From: Larix kaempferi
Taxonomy: Eukaryota > Streptophyta > Pinopsida > Pinales > Pinaceae
DNA: 64,000 nucleotides
Assembly (NCBI GenBank): GCA_027924585.1
Contig: BSBM01000827.1
Span: forward strand, 496,001-560,000
Direction of reading: 5' to 3'
The translations under genes and the position numbers were made by a program. Positions 46,713 through 60,170 of this stretch are shown here, piece after piece (position 1 is the first letter of the stretch; every line of letters starts with the position of its first letter). A model generated the notes under the pieces. The model was not told the origin of the DNA and searched no databases. It saw nothing but the letters and a program-made list of their open reading frames with translations.

Positions 46713-49700
46713 ACAATAAAGCATTAATTGCAGCAAGAAAACATAACATCATTCATATATTGCAACATGCATTACCACAAGAGAGACACAGGGATTCCGC
46801 AAAACAGCTTTGTCATATCATATTAACTCCACAAAAACTCATATACAACATCTCCGCAAAATACAGTTCTTGCAGATATCTCTTGATCTCAAATACACAA
46901 CCAGAAACCGCATAATCCAAGATGATCCAACTCTTACAAATCTACAACTATTTATAGGATTTTGCCTTTACATTGCTTGTCCACTTACTAACAACTTCCT
47001 AACCGACACTTCGAGCTAATGACCCAAAATCTAACTGACATGGTCCAAATGACCCAAAATCCTGCATACCGTGGTACAACTAACCAAAAATACAAAAAAT
47101 AACATCATTTGCGCTCCATCTTCCTCTTTTCGCGGTATCGCAACGCTTGCGGTGTTACGAGAATGACCCATCCTAACCGCCTGCCAACACTGTGTAAGAT
47201 GACAACACAAGAAGGATAAGAAAACTCATAAGTATTGATTCTCTAAAATTGTAACCATATTTCATAACATTCACTATCACGTATTGAAACACCAAGAATG
47301 CGTCCATTCCCTTAGGGTGTAGTCAATATTGACAACCTTATCATAACCCAGCAGCAGAAAGGTGTGCACCCCTTTCCAATGTGAGCCATGTAGGCCATAA
47401 TCACACTTCAAACACTCTGAAATGATAATGAAAATAATAAACATGTTCTGCATATTAACTCCAGTAATTAGACATGCATGTTCTTAGATAGGGTTACATA
47501 ATACTTATCCCTTTTTAGATGTATCTCTCTTCATTTGTGAAGAATGGGGGATCGCTTCTCTGAGTCAACAGACCTTCGGTTTTCCACCCCAATCTTTTCA
47601 TGTTCCATAACCCACATATGCCTTCTTGGCATAATTTTACCATCTCACTCACATGGTTTTCCAACATGCAATGCAACTGAGATATTATCAAAATTTACAA
47701 TGGCGTTTCAGCCGAAACCCATTTCCAAAGCATGGGATCCTTCCCATGGAGTTTGGCTTCTACAGGCCATCACACATGGTCTTCTTGCAAGGTGTCTTCC
47801 TGACACACTCCTCGAACAACCAAATAGTCAACAACATTTAACAATCAAATTCAAATATGATTTCCCTAATCAATCAATGGCATTAATAATTAAATTCAAA
47901 CATGAATTTACAATTTTGTCTCCTACAAAAATTGATTGGTTTAACCATGAGGCCATCCTCATATCGTTTGGCTCCTATAAGTGGCATCACTCTGTCCATT
48001 ATGGCTTTATGCTTGCTACCATACATGAACATCGACTTACAACATGTCCTTCCGACATAATTCATATAAGCCAAACAACCATTAGTAATTTATTACCAAA
48101 ATTTCAAATCTGAGATTTGCAAATCTGTTTTCTTACAGCAATTCAATTGCAACCATGAGATCATTCTCATAATATTTGTCCTTTGCACATTACTTCATAG
48201 CCATATCATTTCATGTAACTCTGTCCTTTCAGCAAAACATCCTGGTAGCCTTTCAAACATGACTATGTTTATGCAATCTTTCTCCTGAATTCAAAGCAGC
48301 TCATGAAATGATCTCAACATTATCATTAATTCATCATTTCATCTATTGTTTAATTTTCCACGAACATACACCACAACCATGCCTTCACACAATGCATCAC
48401 AACATGTGCATCCATACTCGTGCATGCACCTTTACAACATTTGCACAAACTTTTCATGTGCATTCACTCAATGCAACCACAAGATTTATAAAATCTCTTA
48501 ATGCATATCCACTCAATGCCACCTTGCATTGATTCATGGATAATATATTGTCATGTCATTCATTCTATCATAACAAGACCATAAGTCCTTACTTGCTTTG
48601 GTTATTAAACTCATAACCAACATACACAAATGGCATGATATAATTTCATATGAATGCATTCTAGCATTTAAATAATCACATGGTAGAAGGTTCCTTGCCC
48701 TTACTACCCCATACCTCACCATACCATGGTAGTATGGCATTCACATAAATGCATTTGGCCTTACATACATACCATTCTATGATTACAAAATGTGGTTCAA
48801 GGGATTCTTACCCAATCCCCCTTTTTGTATTAATGCAATCAACATAAATAAACCATTACCTACATGGCTGCCATCAACATCTTTGATGTTACCTAATCAA
48901 TTGATATCTTACAAAGGATTACACCATCCTTCCACCAACCTCTTGATCATAGATTTTTTGCCCCAACCTTTTTTCACAAGGTTGTTGGTTGCATGCAACA
49001 ACATCTTCAACATCTTTAGCCATGCTTCGGTTGTCTTTGGTCCTACAACCAATGTGAACACCACTAATTATTAACAACCATAATAATTATCATAAGTGGC
49101 TCATTGCATATGTAAAACTTCACTATTTTACCAATATGCAATATCACATACATGCACAAACACCTTCATATGCACTATGCAATATCTATTAATGTGCCAA
49201 CTAGAGCATATTCACTTCATCTATCTAATCTCTTGCATTTTCAGCATTCCTATGCCATAATTTTCTTCATATAAAGCTCATAAAATATAAATATAATAGC
49301 AATAGAGGAATTAAGGAATTCTCCCTTTCCAATCCCTCATCATAGCATGGAATTTCCTCTTCCACATCATAGCTGATCCAATTTCATGGCCTTTCTATCA
49401 AGCATACAAGAAATTATTAGCTATGATCTTCTCACCAAGTAGCAATTCAATACATATACTCATGTATAACATTCCTACTTGCTACTTTTCAAGCATGCAA
49501 TTCCTATGCTATAAACAAGAATAGTTTAAGGTGAGAAATTTCCCTCTTTATCAACATTGCCTTACTACTCCAATTGCTTTCAGAAATTATGGCTTAGTTC
49601 AACTTGACCTTTCTTAACTTCCCTGCAATTATCATCACTACAATTGATTCAATTCTAACTCCATAAGGAGTCTTTTCAAGGTCCCTTACCTGATAACCTA

Positions 49701-50040
49701 TTCCATTACTTATTGAGCAAAAATTGCAGCCCTTCAAAATTGTCAACTTTTGTCAGATTACATAAACATATGAATCACCCTTTTAATTATCCACAACTTG
49801 CCAAATTGTCCCATGGAATATCATCATGATGCAACATTTCCATTTCTATGAATCTTGTCATTACCATAGATTTTTTTCACCATCGATGATGTCTCAGGGG
49901 GACGACGGGGATCAAGGGGGCTTACCCCCTTGCTGCAGGGCGAGTTGAGGGCAGCGCCCTCATTGTTTTTTGTTTGTAAATCTTCCAATTTCGCGCAATC
50001 TGTTGCATAAATTCCATGGCATTTTTCAATTCTGAGCACC
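46713..50040. other. Interior of the minus-strand element, no pol found
   Basis: AT-rich with short frames only. The longest, a plus-strand 189-codon frame at 47544-48113, is antisense to the element and has no recognisable domain; I do not call it a gene. About 49860-49990 is GC-richer and leads into the tandem array. Confidence 0.5.
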
Positions 50041-50049
50041 TAAAAAATC

Positions 50050-51090
50050 CCCTTGGAAACTACTCAAATTTCTTGTTTCTGTGGACTTATCATTTTCTCT
50101 CCGATTGTTTCAGCGGACTTAGCCTTTTGTCTCTGATTGGAGCACTTTCCACTTTGACGCCAACATATTTCGGTGGACTTATCAATTCTCTGTCGATCGG
50201 TACACTTCCCATTTCTCGTCGATCTGTTTAGGCACACTTTCACTTTGTCTCCGATCGGTGCAATTTCCATTTCTCGCTGATCCGCTTGGGCGACCTTTTC
50301 GGTTCCTCGCCGACCTGTTTCGATGACTTATCCAATTTCTCGTTGATCTATTCATTGGAGGAGTTTTCAATTTGTCGCCGACCCATTTCAGAGCAACTTT
50401 TAATTTTATGCCGATCGACGCACTTTTTGTTTCTCGTCGACTAGTTTCAGCGACTTATGACTTTTGTGTTGACCGTTTTGGCGCAACTTTCACTTTTGCG
50501 CCGAAACGCCTTTTCGGTGATCCTTCAAATTTTCTGCCGACTGTTTCGGTGCACTTCCAATTTGTCGCCGACCCTTTCGGCGCAATTTCCAATTTCTCAC
50601 CGACCGTTTCAGCGCAATTTCCAATTTCTTGCCGATTGTTTCGGCGCAATTTTCAATTTCTCGTCAATTCGACGGACTTTTATTTTTGCGCCGAAACGCC
50701 TTTTCGGGCAATCTTTTCGCTTTGTCACCTATCGGTGGACTTTTGAGGTTTTCACCGACCGTTTCAGCAATTTTCCAACTTCTTTTCGATCGACGGGCTT
50801 TGACTTTTGCACCGACCATTTCGGCGAACCTTTCAATTTGTCGTCGATCGGCACAAATTTCATTTCTCACCGATCTGTTTCGGCGAGCTTTTCCATTTTA
50901 CGCTGAAACGCCTTTTCGAGAACTTTTTTGATTTCTCACCGATCTGTTTCGGCAAGCTTTTCCATTTTACGCTAAAACGCCTTTTCGACAACTTTTCTAA
51001 TTTCTCACCGAAACGTATCGGCGAATCTTTTGATTTATCGTTGATAGTTTCAGTGCTCCTTCCAGTTTTGTGCCGATACATACTTAGCAG
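50050..51090 (-). repeat. Degenerate ~32-bp tandem array, about 1 kb
   Basis: On the plus strand units read like cgaccgtttcagcgcaattt followed by ccaatttcttgc; clean copies start at 50569, 50601 and 50633 (period 32), and others vary in length. On the minus strand the core is gccgaaacggtcggtgagaa followed by attggaaatt. In the element's orientation the array lies in the 5' leader, close after the primer site and 5' LTR. It is GC-richer than its surroundings. The spacing is too irregular and the copies too diverged for a CRISPR array. Confidence 0.9.
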
Positions 51091-51198
51091 AAAACTCAAA
51101 AAAATTTAGGAATTTTTTATTTTTATTTTTGAAATTTTTGCTAAGCAGTAAGCATGCTTACCTTTGCAAGTTACTTAATTAGGCCCATATAGGCCCAA

Positions 51199-51816
51199 TG
51201 TTGTGTTGATGTATATGTAACTTCGGAATGTATTTCATCTGTATATTTTATATATATTTATTGTACCCTTATAAGAGATGTGTTATTCCTCTATAAGGAA
51301 GTGTCGTCATGTGGATTGACAAGTGTCGCAAGTGTGTGTACTTGCCGATGGGTTATTAGACCACCATTTGGGGTCGGCCCGGAATTATATATAATATAAT
51401 GTGGATGTATCTAAGTAGACAAGTCGGCCCCAGTAGGTCACTGGGCAAAAAGGTAAGTATAAATAGAGATAGGAGATCTCTATTTTACTTACTCGGAAAA
51501 GTAACTAACTCTCTCTCTGGAAAGTGGCGCACTTGTGAGGAGGAGGAGGATCATCTGCTAGGAGACTATCTCAGTGTTATTTGGTTGTATTTTGGTTGAG
51601 CCATTGCTCTCTCTATCTCTGAGGAAGTTGTGGGGTTTTTCACCTTAGGGTTTTCCCCACGGAAACTCTGTGTCTCTTGTCTCTATGCTTTTGATTCTTG
51701 TGATGCTTGTGATGCTTGTCATATTATGATTTTCATGCATTGATATACTGTAGATGTTATTCTCTCAGCAAAGATCCTAGAGTATAATGAATTAATGCTC
51801 AAAATTTAACATGTTG
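51199..51816 (+). mobile_element. Second Copia solo LTR, TGTTG duplication
   Basis: The LTR 51204-51811 (608 bp) is flanked by TGTTG on both sides (51199-51203 and 51812-51816). It ends only 28 bp from the 5' LTR of the host element, next to its primer site. TATA box 'tataaata' lies near 51458. Its duplication differs from that of the solo LTR at 46102, so the two arose from separate insertions. Confidence 0.93.
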
Positions 51817-51824
51817 TAGTTTAG

Positions 51825-51839
51825 GATTTGATACTAGTC
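51825..51839 (-). other. Decayed primer-binding site of the minus-strand element
   Basis: On the minus strand 'ctagtatcaaatcc' follows the 5' LTR end, matching the initiator-Met site at 9 of 12 core positions; two of the three mismatches are G-to-A. Confidence 0.65.
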
Positions 51840-53215
51840 TATCACGTCCCCTCCCATCGATCCAACACAAGGAAGGGAACAAGACTACATATCTTGGGAT
51901 TTTTCCAAACACTCAGCCCCATTCGTCAGATTCATACAAATAAAAGCATATGTGTGTGCAGATCTATCAACACAGCGGAAGTAAAATTCTTCTACACACA
52001 CATATTATGCAATTTCCTGCATATTGATAACATTCATCAATAATTAAAACCTTGCAGAAGTAAAGCACATAAATAAAATACTTATCTTGATGTAATGTTG
52101 TCCCAAGCAACTAGCTATGTCGCTGCAATGTTCCACCCAACCATAGGCCAACTGTGCTCATTAATCTCTCAGCATAGTTGCCACCCCCTAGTTGGGCATG
52201 ATTTCTACAAGGAAAATGGGACTCTCAAGCTCAGCACAACCCAAGCAAACATCACCTCTAAGCCAAGCCAGTCCACAACTGGGTTTATTAGGCCAATGTG
52301 AATCCTTCTATTTTTGGATGCTTGCACTCAAGCTCAAGCCAAAACAATGGATACCCAACCCATACACAACAAGCTCATTTGTTGGGCATGGATACCCATT
52401 TTTAACAATGGGATTTACAAAACAGGATGTCCATGGGTTTTCCCCAATCGTGGTACAACAAAACGACTTATGGGGAGGGAAAAATCGACCACCAGGGAAC
52501 AACTCGAATTTCCCACAGATTTAGGGGCATTTAAATGGTGAAAACGACCTCCCAGGATGCCCAAATTGGATCTATTTTCTTCCCCGCATCTTTGCAACAC
52601 AAAAACGGATTCCTAGCTATGGAAAAAAATGAAGGAAAAAGATGGAAAACGTGAAGGAAAACGCCCCAGCTAGTTCAAACTGTGTGAGGGAGCAAAGAAC
52701 ATGGGTGAATAATGGCTTGGGGAGCAAATTCGTGGCTCCTTTCTTTCCCAGGAAGCCAAACACGTTTTTCCCAAAAAATGATCGCTTTCCCATACCCAAA
52801 TTTGGACAACCATACCTCTCCATTCCCCAAGGCATTAACTACCTCAACCAACTCTTGGAAAAGATAAATGATTGGGTACAAAAGTCAACATGGGTAGTTG
52901 AGGGTTTATGGTTTCTCTCATTGACACTTGGCTTGACTTGATTGGCTCCAAGGGTTTGAATATTTCTCTCCCAATTCCTTGTAAAAAGCATGCCCCCATC
53001 TCTTGTTGCATTGCATTGCATAGCTAGTTGTGGGTATTTTATTAAAATGCATATTTACGTGATATTTGCAATTCCATTGTGCTTGGCTAGCATGCAAACC
53101 ATATGCATCACTAAATCAATGTCGGGGCCTTGGCCTTGAGCTCCTCACCACGATTTTATAGCAATATTACATCATTTACATTTTAATGCAATGGGGTCAA
53201 AATCGGGATATTACA
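51840..53215 (-). repeat. 5' LTR (element orientation) of the minus-strand element
   Basis: 1,376 bp; the terminal base pair has changed so the minus-strand end reads GTGATA instead of GTGACA. Otherwise it matches 42321-43696 closely, with mostly transition differences. Confidence 0.95.
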
Positions 53216-53220
53216 TAAGG

Positions 53221-56200
53221 AGTCAATGCATCATTCTCAAGCCTCGATTGATGATTTTTCCAAACCACTTCGCTCTCTATAGGTGTTCACCTCTATACTA
53301 TGGGTAGTAACATGAACAATAAACAAAAAGCAGTAACAATGTCCGTAGTAAAAAATGTGGGCTAGTAAAGCTGGTAAAGGTGGGCCATTATTTAGTACTT
53401 AAGAATTTAGAATGCAAAAACATAATAGTGATGAGGATTTGGCTCAATCATCTTCCTAGGTTGTTTAATTTGTAGTGTATGTAAGCATAATGCAAAACAT
53501 ATTTACGACCCTATTATGCAATATGCACAAAATACATATTGAGTTCCAATTGGGATGTCATAACCTCCCTTTGTGTCACTAACCCTAAGATAAAAATAAA
53601 TAAATAAATTTAATGGTGCTTATGATTTACAATTGAGGCAAGTGTACGCTTCCTCATTTTTGGAACATTACAATCTATAACCAACATAATGAACCGTAAC
53701 CATCATACAACATGAATATCCCACTTTAGCCAAGACTTTTTGACTCGAGGGGATCTATTCCACCAAATTCACCTAGACTTGCACCTTCCATATAGCATGC
53801 TTATGTAGGTGTGATGTGTCACTTAGATAAGTAAGATGGCTCATGAGGGAAAACATGTCACTAGTGGTTTTGAACCTTTGTTGGGGGTTTGAAACACCCA
53901 TGCATTAATTAGCGTCAAATCGAGACATGTTTAATTAGATTTTACTTTATTTGTGAACTTTTTGCATTGTATATTACATGATTGATTTCAAATTGAGGAA
54001 AGCATTGTTTTTTCAGCATGCATGTTTCCCACACTAAATGGGACATTGACACATAAGCTCCAATTCTTATCAAATTTGAATATTTATTCAACATTTTATA
54101 TCAAGATTTTAAACCTAACATGATATTAATTTTCATTGTACTTATAGACAAATATATAAATTCCATAAGATATTGTGTCTTGTCCCTTTAGAAAGAGCAT
54201 CGTCAATGTAATCATTCTTATTGAAAAAATGGTTACTATCCCTACAAAACATTCTTTAGTTCCCACGTTTCCTTTTCAAGTTCATAACTTTACCATCATA
54301 GCTTGAGTTTCCCATTTACTCAATTCCATAACATCATGATTTTCTTGACAATAATATGCATAGATTATACTTAGAACTGTCTATCTTGTAAGACTGTAAA
54401 CATAATCCAATCAAGTAAGTGATTATGATATCTATCAAGTGGATAAGTCAAAATGACCCAATGGAACTCAAAAACAGATTTTGATGACAAGCATGGAAGC
54501 CTTAAACAATTCCAGCTTTAAATTTGGTGTGTATATTAATAGGCTAACTCTATTGTTTAACTCTTGAATAAATTAGTAGCGGAAAATAAAAAGTTCTTCC
54601 TACAGTTTATTGGTTTTCCTTTATGGATCGCCTTGGAGTCCTTGAGGGATTGGTACAACAAAACATTATCTTTCACAAGTACAACTCTTTAATGACTGTT
54701 CTCTCTATCTCTCTACTCAAGGTATCCATTATCTTGGCTCACTTATGTCAATAAAAGACTCATCTTCAATAATATGTTATAGTGAGGGATTACTTGTGCT
54801 CTACTTCTGCTACAACTGGCTAAGTTTGCTATGAGACTACTACTATCATGCTTGACTTAGTTGCGTTATGAGTCATGACTCCATGGTCCCTGCTACAATG
54901 ATACATTATGCTTTGGATCCGCAAGCTTTTACTTACCTTGAAGAACAACAAAAAAACTATAAGCTCTCTCCTTATTTACAACCTTCCTTTAATGGTATGA
55001 ACCCTCGAGAATTTGTTACAAGGCCTTAGGATTCCCGTAACCTTTTATTGTCTAGTCTTGAATCAAGCGTCACCACCTACTTTGGCATGAACCTCCAACA
55101 TTTTGGAGAATGTCGTTGGTTCGGTACTTGTTTTTTCAATTTTCAGAAGATTAAATGGCCTTTTGTAATGACTTCTTCGTCTTCTTAGATTTTCACAACT
55201 ATTCTCATTAATGAAAAATCCAATCCCTTCTCCCCTATGCTTCATTGTTTCTCTTCTTGGGTGTTGGATCATTAGGCTTTTTAGGACATTCAAATAGACA
55301 ACTAAAACTCATTCTCAAAAGTTCACCCCCATTCCCCTTGTGTTTCTTCCAAGGTTTCACAACTTATAGACATTAATCTGTTTATTGGGTTTTCTTTCTT
55401 GAGTTTTCTCATACCCAATTCTTCCTCCAAAAGTCTAGTTGCATTTTCCAATTTTCTCCCAAACCTCAACAATACCTTGTGCTTGGTGGGAAACCAAATT
55501 CCTTACTTGGGGAGTTTTCCATCTCATTTTCTCGAATTTAGATGCTTGGAATGGCTCATCTTATGATCAAACAAAGACTAACCTTCATCCACCAAGCACT
55601 AGCTATCGAGAGAGACAAGCTTCTTACTCTTTGCTCAATGAGCTAGGACTTAGGGAAAGTCGTCACTTCACCAATTAGTCACTTTTTTCCCTTAAAAAAT
55701 GTTGTGTGTGAATGGCACCTTTGTATTCAATAACCATGTTTATTTTAAGCAACGTAATATATTGTAATTAAATTGTTCAAACAAAGCAAATAAAAGGGGT
55801 ACTTGACATAACAATCAAAGTTGATTGTGTCAACCGCTGATCAAAATTGACCATGTTAAGTGATCCATTAGTCTACAAGTATATGTAACCTCTAATAGAA
55901 TAATTTACACCTTTGGCATACTATTATGATAATCCATGTACAACTTAGCTTCTATTGAACAATGCTTAGGGCAGGTTCTTGTACTATCAATTTTGAGATA
56001 TGTACATATGCCTCATTTTTTGTGTCAGTTTCCTCCTAGTACTTAGGTTTCTCCTATTTATATCATGTGTTCCACTATGTAGTGTGGGTCTTCCTTATGG
56101 ATCTCACGAGTCGTGGTTTTAAATAATATATATCGATTTAATGTTGATTGTTGATAATAGATAATTTGGGGCTAATGTATAGGTTATCGCTATATTTCTA

Positions 56201-56900
56201 GTTATCATTGTTATTATGAGTTATCACTATTATTGTTGGTTAAGTTATCTCTTACAATATATTGTTATTATCACAGTGTGTAATTGGCATGACAACACAA
56301 AATACTCAATATATGACTTAACCGCACCGTCTCGTAGTTTGATTGATTACTAGTAATAGAGCTCTCGTGTTTGCTGACCAACTCGCTTGATTGGAGAAGT
56401 TGTGGATTGTTGTTTTGTGTGCTTTTCAAGTTGGCCTCCAATTTAGATCCAATATATGGAGTCATTCTGCAAGATCAAAAGGACCTTTAGGTGAGAGTTC
56501 ATACCAATAGTGGACTACAAAAGGGTTTATGGGGGGCAAGCCTAAAAGCCATAAAATTAAGGAGAATCAAAGGCACTAAAAAGGAGGATGAAGAAAGCTA
56601 ACCTAAATGGGACCAAAAACGGTGAACGAAACTTGAAGATATCACCAAAGATGGAAAGAGTCATCATAGGTGTCCATATGGTAGAGACTTAATCCAAACA
56701 ACCATAGGAATCTTAATGGGAACATGAGGAAGAACCCATTTCCCCCCCAAAATCGTTGGGTAAATCCACCAAGCTTTTGAAGAATGTAAAGAAAAAGAAT
56801 TGTCATATTCAAAACTTGTATAGAGAACTATACAAAGACTTGTACTATAAGGAAAGGAAACATAGCAAGGCTCAAGACAAGCATCAACCTGATATCTCCA
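53221..56900. other. Intergenic, no gene seen
   Basis: AT-rich decayed sequence, only short frames, no domain recognised on either strand. Confidence 0.45.
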
Positions 56901-57640
56901 AGTTGATTAATTTTGATGACACATGAAGTTGAAAAATGGTCTCCTTTAATACCTTTGGGAGGGAAAAAAGGAGAAAGATCCCTCAACCAAATGGATAATA
57001 TTTATGGGCAGTTTATGAGGAACCACGTTGAAGTTGTATCAAAGGCTTGATCAACCACTATATTTTTAGAAGTTGGGACAATGTAACAATTCATTTTTAG
57101 GAGGTATATGGGTACCTCAACATCAAACTCGTGACTTTCAAAAAGCTCAGGGGAACCAAACAAACACGGGGAGACATTATTAAGCTATATGACTCCCAAT
57201 TTAATGAAATTTTCTTCCAACTAAAGTATCAAATTATGAAACATATTAATATGCATTGATTCATAACAGATCTTTATGCAAAACTTTGATCACACATTTG
57301 AGGGAATATGTCAAAATCATATTAGGAAGCCTTTGATATTGCCATTGAGATGTAGGACAAAATGGATTCAAATGGTCGAGATACGGAGGATAAGAAAGAG
57401 GATTCGGCCTACAAGAAGTTAAATGAAGAGAAGAAACATGAATACAAATAGTCAAGGAGGGAAAATAGCATGATCTTAGAAGTGGAGTCGATAAAAGAGA
57501 CAAAAGCTTGAATAAATTGAATAGATTTAACTTTTTTCACACATGTAATACCGATGAACACTCTTGAAATCATTGTATGTTCAACCCTAAGAATTAATGT
57601 CAATTTCTTGATAAAAAGGGGAATATGGAGATCAAAACTT
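56901..57640 (+). pseudogene. gag: Degraded gag relic
   Basis: Across several frame changes and many stops, the plus strand encodes a Retrotrans_gag-like pattern: YDSQFNEIFFQLKYQIMKHI near 57190-57250, FITDLYAKL near 57260, EAFDIAIEM near 57330. A Lys/Glu-rich linker follows, then CNTDEHS and NHC near 57540-57580, like a decayed zinc knuckle. No LTRs were recognised around it. The family is uncertain. Confidence 0.5.
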
Positions 57641-58519
57641 TTTAAATTACGTGATCAGTACCAATAATTGCAACATGATCACAATGTTTTTTGAGCTCAA
57701 GCTCAAGGAGGTAACTCTTTTGTGATTGTCATTGTTGGAGGAAGCAAATCATGTAGCTTGTTTGCATGTAGAACATGGGGTTATACAATTGAAAAGTGTA
57801 TTTTTTAACATTACAAGACAACTATATTCTTGCATATTTTGTCTCAACACAGACAATATAACAAACTATCCAACATTCAAAGAGCAACCAACCAAGAACT
57901 ACTAGATGATCCAAGTTACATAAGAGAACCATGGAAGCTTTTTGTCAGAACTTGATATAGGCCTTATGAGTATGGAATACCTACATTTGGTGAAGAGATG
58001 ATACAAGACGAGGAGGACCAAGACTTTGCATCACAAAGAAGAACACTGGAAGACATTAAGGGATGGCTTTAATTTGTGAAGGATGGATAATAAAGATTGT
58101 ACTTCAATAGAAGGAAGACAAAATCATAAAAAAGTAAAATGCATGAGATAATTGACCAACTACATGTGTTGAATCAAGATAAAAAAATGCTCAAAGAAAA
58201 TATATGAGTTCTTTCATAATTTACTCCATGATAATGGGGATTGCAACTCAAGATTTGACAATGTCAAAGTCTGGAAGGTTAGTACAATTTTCCAAAAGGA
58301 CCCATAGGTTCTAACGACCAACATAAATAAGTCAATACCTTATATAATGATCCCCTAGAGAGAGGTAAAGACTCAATCGATCCTAAGTTAAGGAAATGCA
58401 CGTATTCAATTCCTTGCTCATGTGGTAAATAGTACATTAGTGAGATTGATTGCTCAGTGAAGATCATATTAAAGGAGCATTATGTAGATATCATATATGA
58501 TAGAACTAAGAATTCGATA
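57641..58519. other. Probable downstream part of the gag relic
   Basis: Many stops in every frame; nothing recognisable after the gag relic until the Copia LTR begins. Confidence 0.35.
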
Positions 58520-59091
58520 TGTTGATGTATTTGTAACTTCGGAAGATATTCACTTGTATATTGTATGTATTACATTTGTAATTTATTGTATCCCCGACAT
58601 AGATGTCTTATTCCTCCGATCGGAAGTGTCGTCATTTGTATTTGCAAGTGTCGCAACTTATATTTGATGGGTTATTAGACCACCTTAGAGGGGTCGTCCC
58701 TGTATGAGTTAAGTGGAAGGGTTATTAGACTCCCCTAAGGGGTTGTCCCAATTAGGGTAAAAGGCAAGTCAAGTTAAAGTATTAATAGAGTGGTTGCACC
58801 ACTCTATTTGCTCATTCACTCACACATCCAACTCGCATAGTTGAGAGAGAGGAGTGCACACAAGTGGAGGAGGAGTGGCTGCTGGAGACATCTATCTTTT
58901 GGGGTTTCATCTTTGTGATCTTTGTATTGGTTCTTATTCTATCTCTGAGGAATTTGCAGGGTTTTTCACCTTTATGGTTTTCCCCGGTGAAATGCTTTAT
59001 GTCTCTTGTCTCTTGTGTTTGATATGTTGTACATGTTGTTCTCTCAGTTAAGATCCTAGATCATATTGAATTAAATGATGAAAAAATAACA
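58520..59091 (+). repeat. Copia 5' LTR
   Basis: Starts TGTTGATGTATTTG and ends AAATAACA directly before the primer site. It shares blocks with the solo LTRs at 46102 and 51204, such as gtaacttcgga, gggttattagaccacc and ctctgaggaa. Confidence 0.9.
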
Positions 59092-59103
59092 TGGTATCAG
59101 AGC
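59092..59103 (+). other. Primer-binding site (initiator Met-tRNA)
   Basis: 'tggtatcagagc' immediately follows the LTR, without a spacer. Confidence 0.95.
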
Positions 59104-60170
59104 TAGTCTGAAGGAAGGAATTGTATGGCATTTACGACACTTGTTGCACTTGCGACAAATTGGAAGCTAGGGCTTGGTATAGTAAAAATTAGTCATCATG
59201 GAACTTTCGCTATAAATTCGTTTTGGCGAAGGTTCAGGATCTGAAATTTTTACAGGACAAATATCAGACACATATGTACCCTGTGTAAACATTTCAGCCT
59301 CATATTCGTTGTACTTTGTAAGATATGATCCGTACAAGTTAGGGTTTCTGCCTCTTCCAGAATGCAAACCTAAATAGGTGACCTAGGAACAAAGGTCATA
59401 TATCAGGCTAGGAATATCCAAATGGAATTCCGTAAAAAGTGACAGTTAGGGCACGAATTGTAGTTTCACAGGTCTGAGTTTCAAAGGTTGAAGTTGAAAC
59501 AGTGACACGTGACACTCCGTACAAGTTCACTATGTTGTTTCATCCCATAAACAGGTCATGTTGCGACACTTAGCATATCTCTCTCATGGAGAATCCATTG
59601 AAGCTCAGATCTATGGGGTTGGAAAGATGACAAGTCATTATACCACAAGCCGAAGTTTCAGGCCCTGAGGATCCGAAATTTCAGAGATGCACCAGAAACA
59701 ATATGGCATATCTTTATGTTAAAACAGAATTGGATTCTGAGCATTTTCATTTTTGGCTTGTCACTGCTGCGAGAAATTAGGGATTTTGATAGAAGTGGAA
59801 TTTTGGAGTGCTCTCAGCATAGGATTTCTCTCCTCAGTAAAATTGAAATTTAGAGACCAAGATCGAATTTTTTGGTTGGGTGAATCTTCGAGAAAGTCAA
59901 AACCCTAATTTGACTTTTGGACCAGAAAACCAGAATTTGACAGAAGTTGCAGATCCGAAATTCGTAGGTCAATTTTGGAGTTTTCAAAATCTGAGCACAC
60001 CAGCTTGCTCTCCTTAGTCAATTACATCTCCCTGTCCAGACAGAAGTTTGAAATTCCAAGTTTGGATTTTTAGGGTTTCTTTGTCAAACCCTAGCCAGCT
60101 CCAGATTCAGTTTCAGCAAATCAAGTGGTAAGACCTAAATCTTTTATTTCCATTTGAGTTTCTCATTAAG

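Larger units (their letters stand above)
42316..53220 (-). mobile_element. Large minus-strand LTR element with little coding, TAAGG duplication
   Basis: The element runs 42321-53215, flanked by perfect TAAGG duplications (42316-42320 and 53216-53220). Orientation is minus: next to the left LTR the complement reads aagggggagaggat, a polypurine tract. Next to the right LTR the complement reads 'ctagtatcaaatcc', a decayed initiator-Met primer site (9 of 12 positions of tggtatcagagc). No RT, RNase H or integrase motif was found in the 8.1-kb interior. It therefore resembles a large retrotransposon derivative (LARD), though heavy decay of a former pol cannot be excluded. Two Copia solo LTRs were inserted later. 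Confidence 0.9.

Noticed and set aside
47544-48113. 189-codon plus-strand ORF
   Set aside because: No recognisable domain, antisense within an LTR element, and of a length expected occasionally by chance in AT-rich DNA.
50050-51090. CRISPR-like array of ~32-bp repeats
   Set aside because: Repeats are contiguous and degenerate without unique spacers, no cas genes, and the DNA is plant nuclear; it is a tandem array in an LTR element leader. The same applies to 45197-45480.
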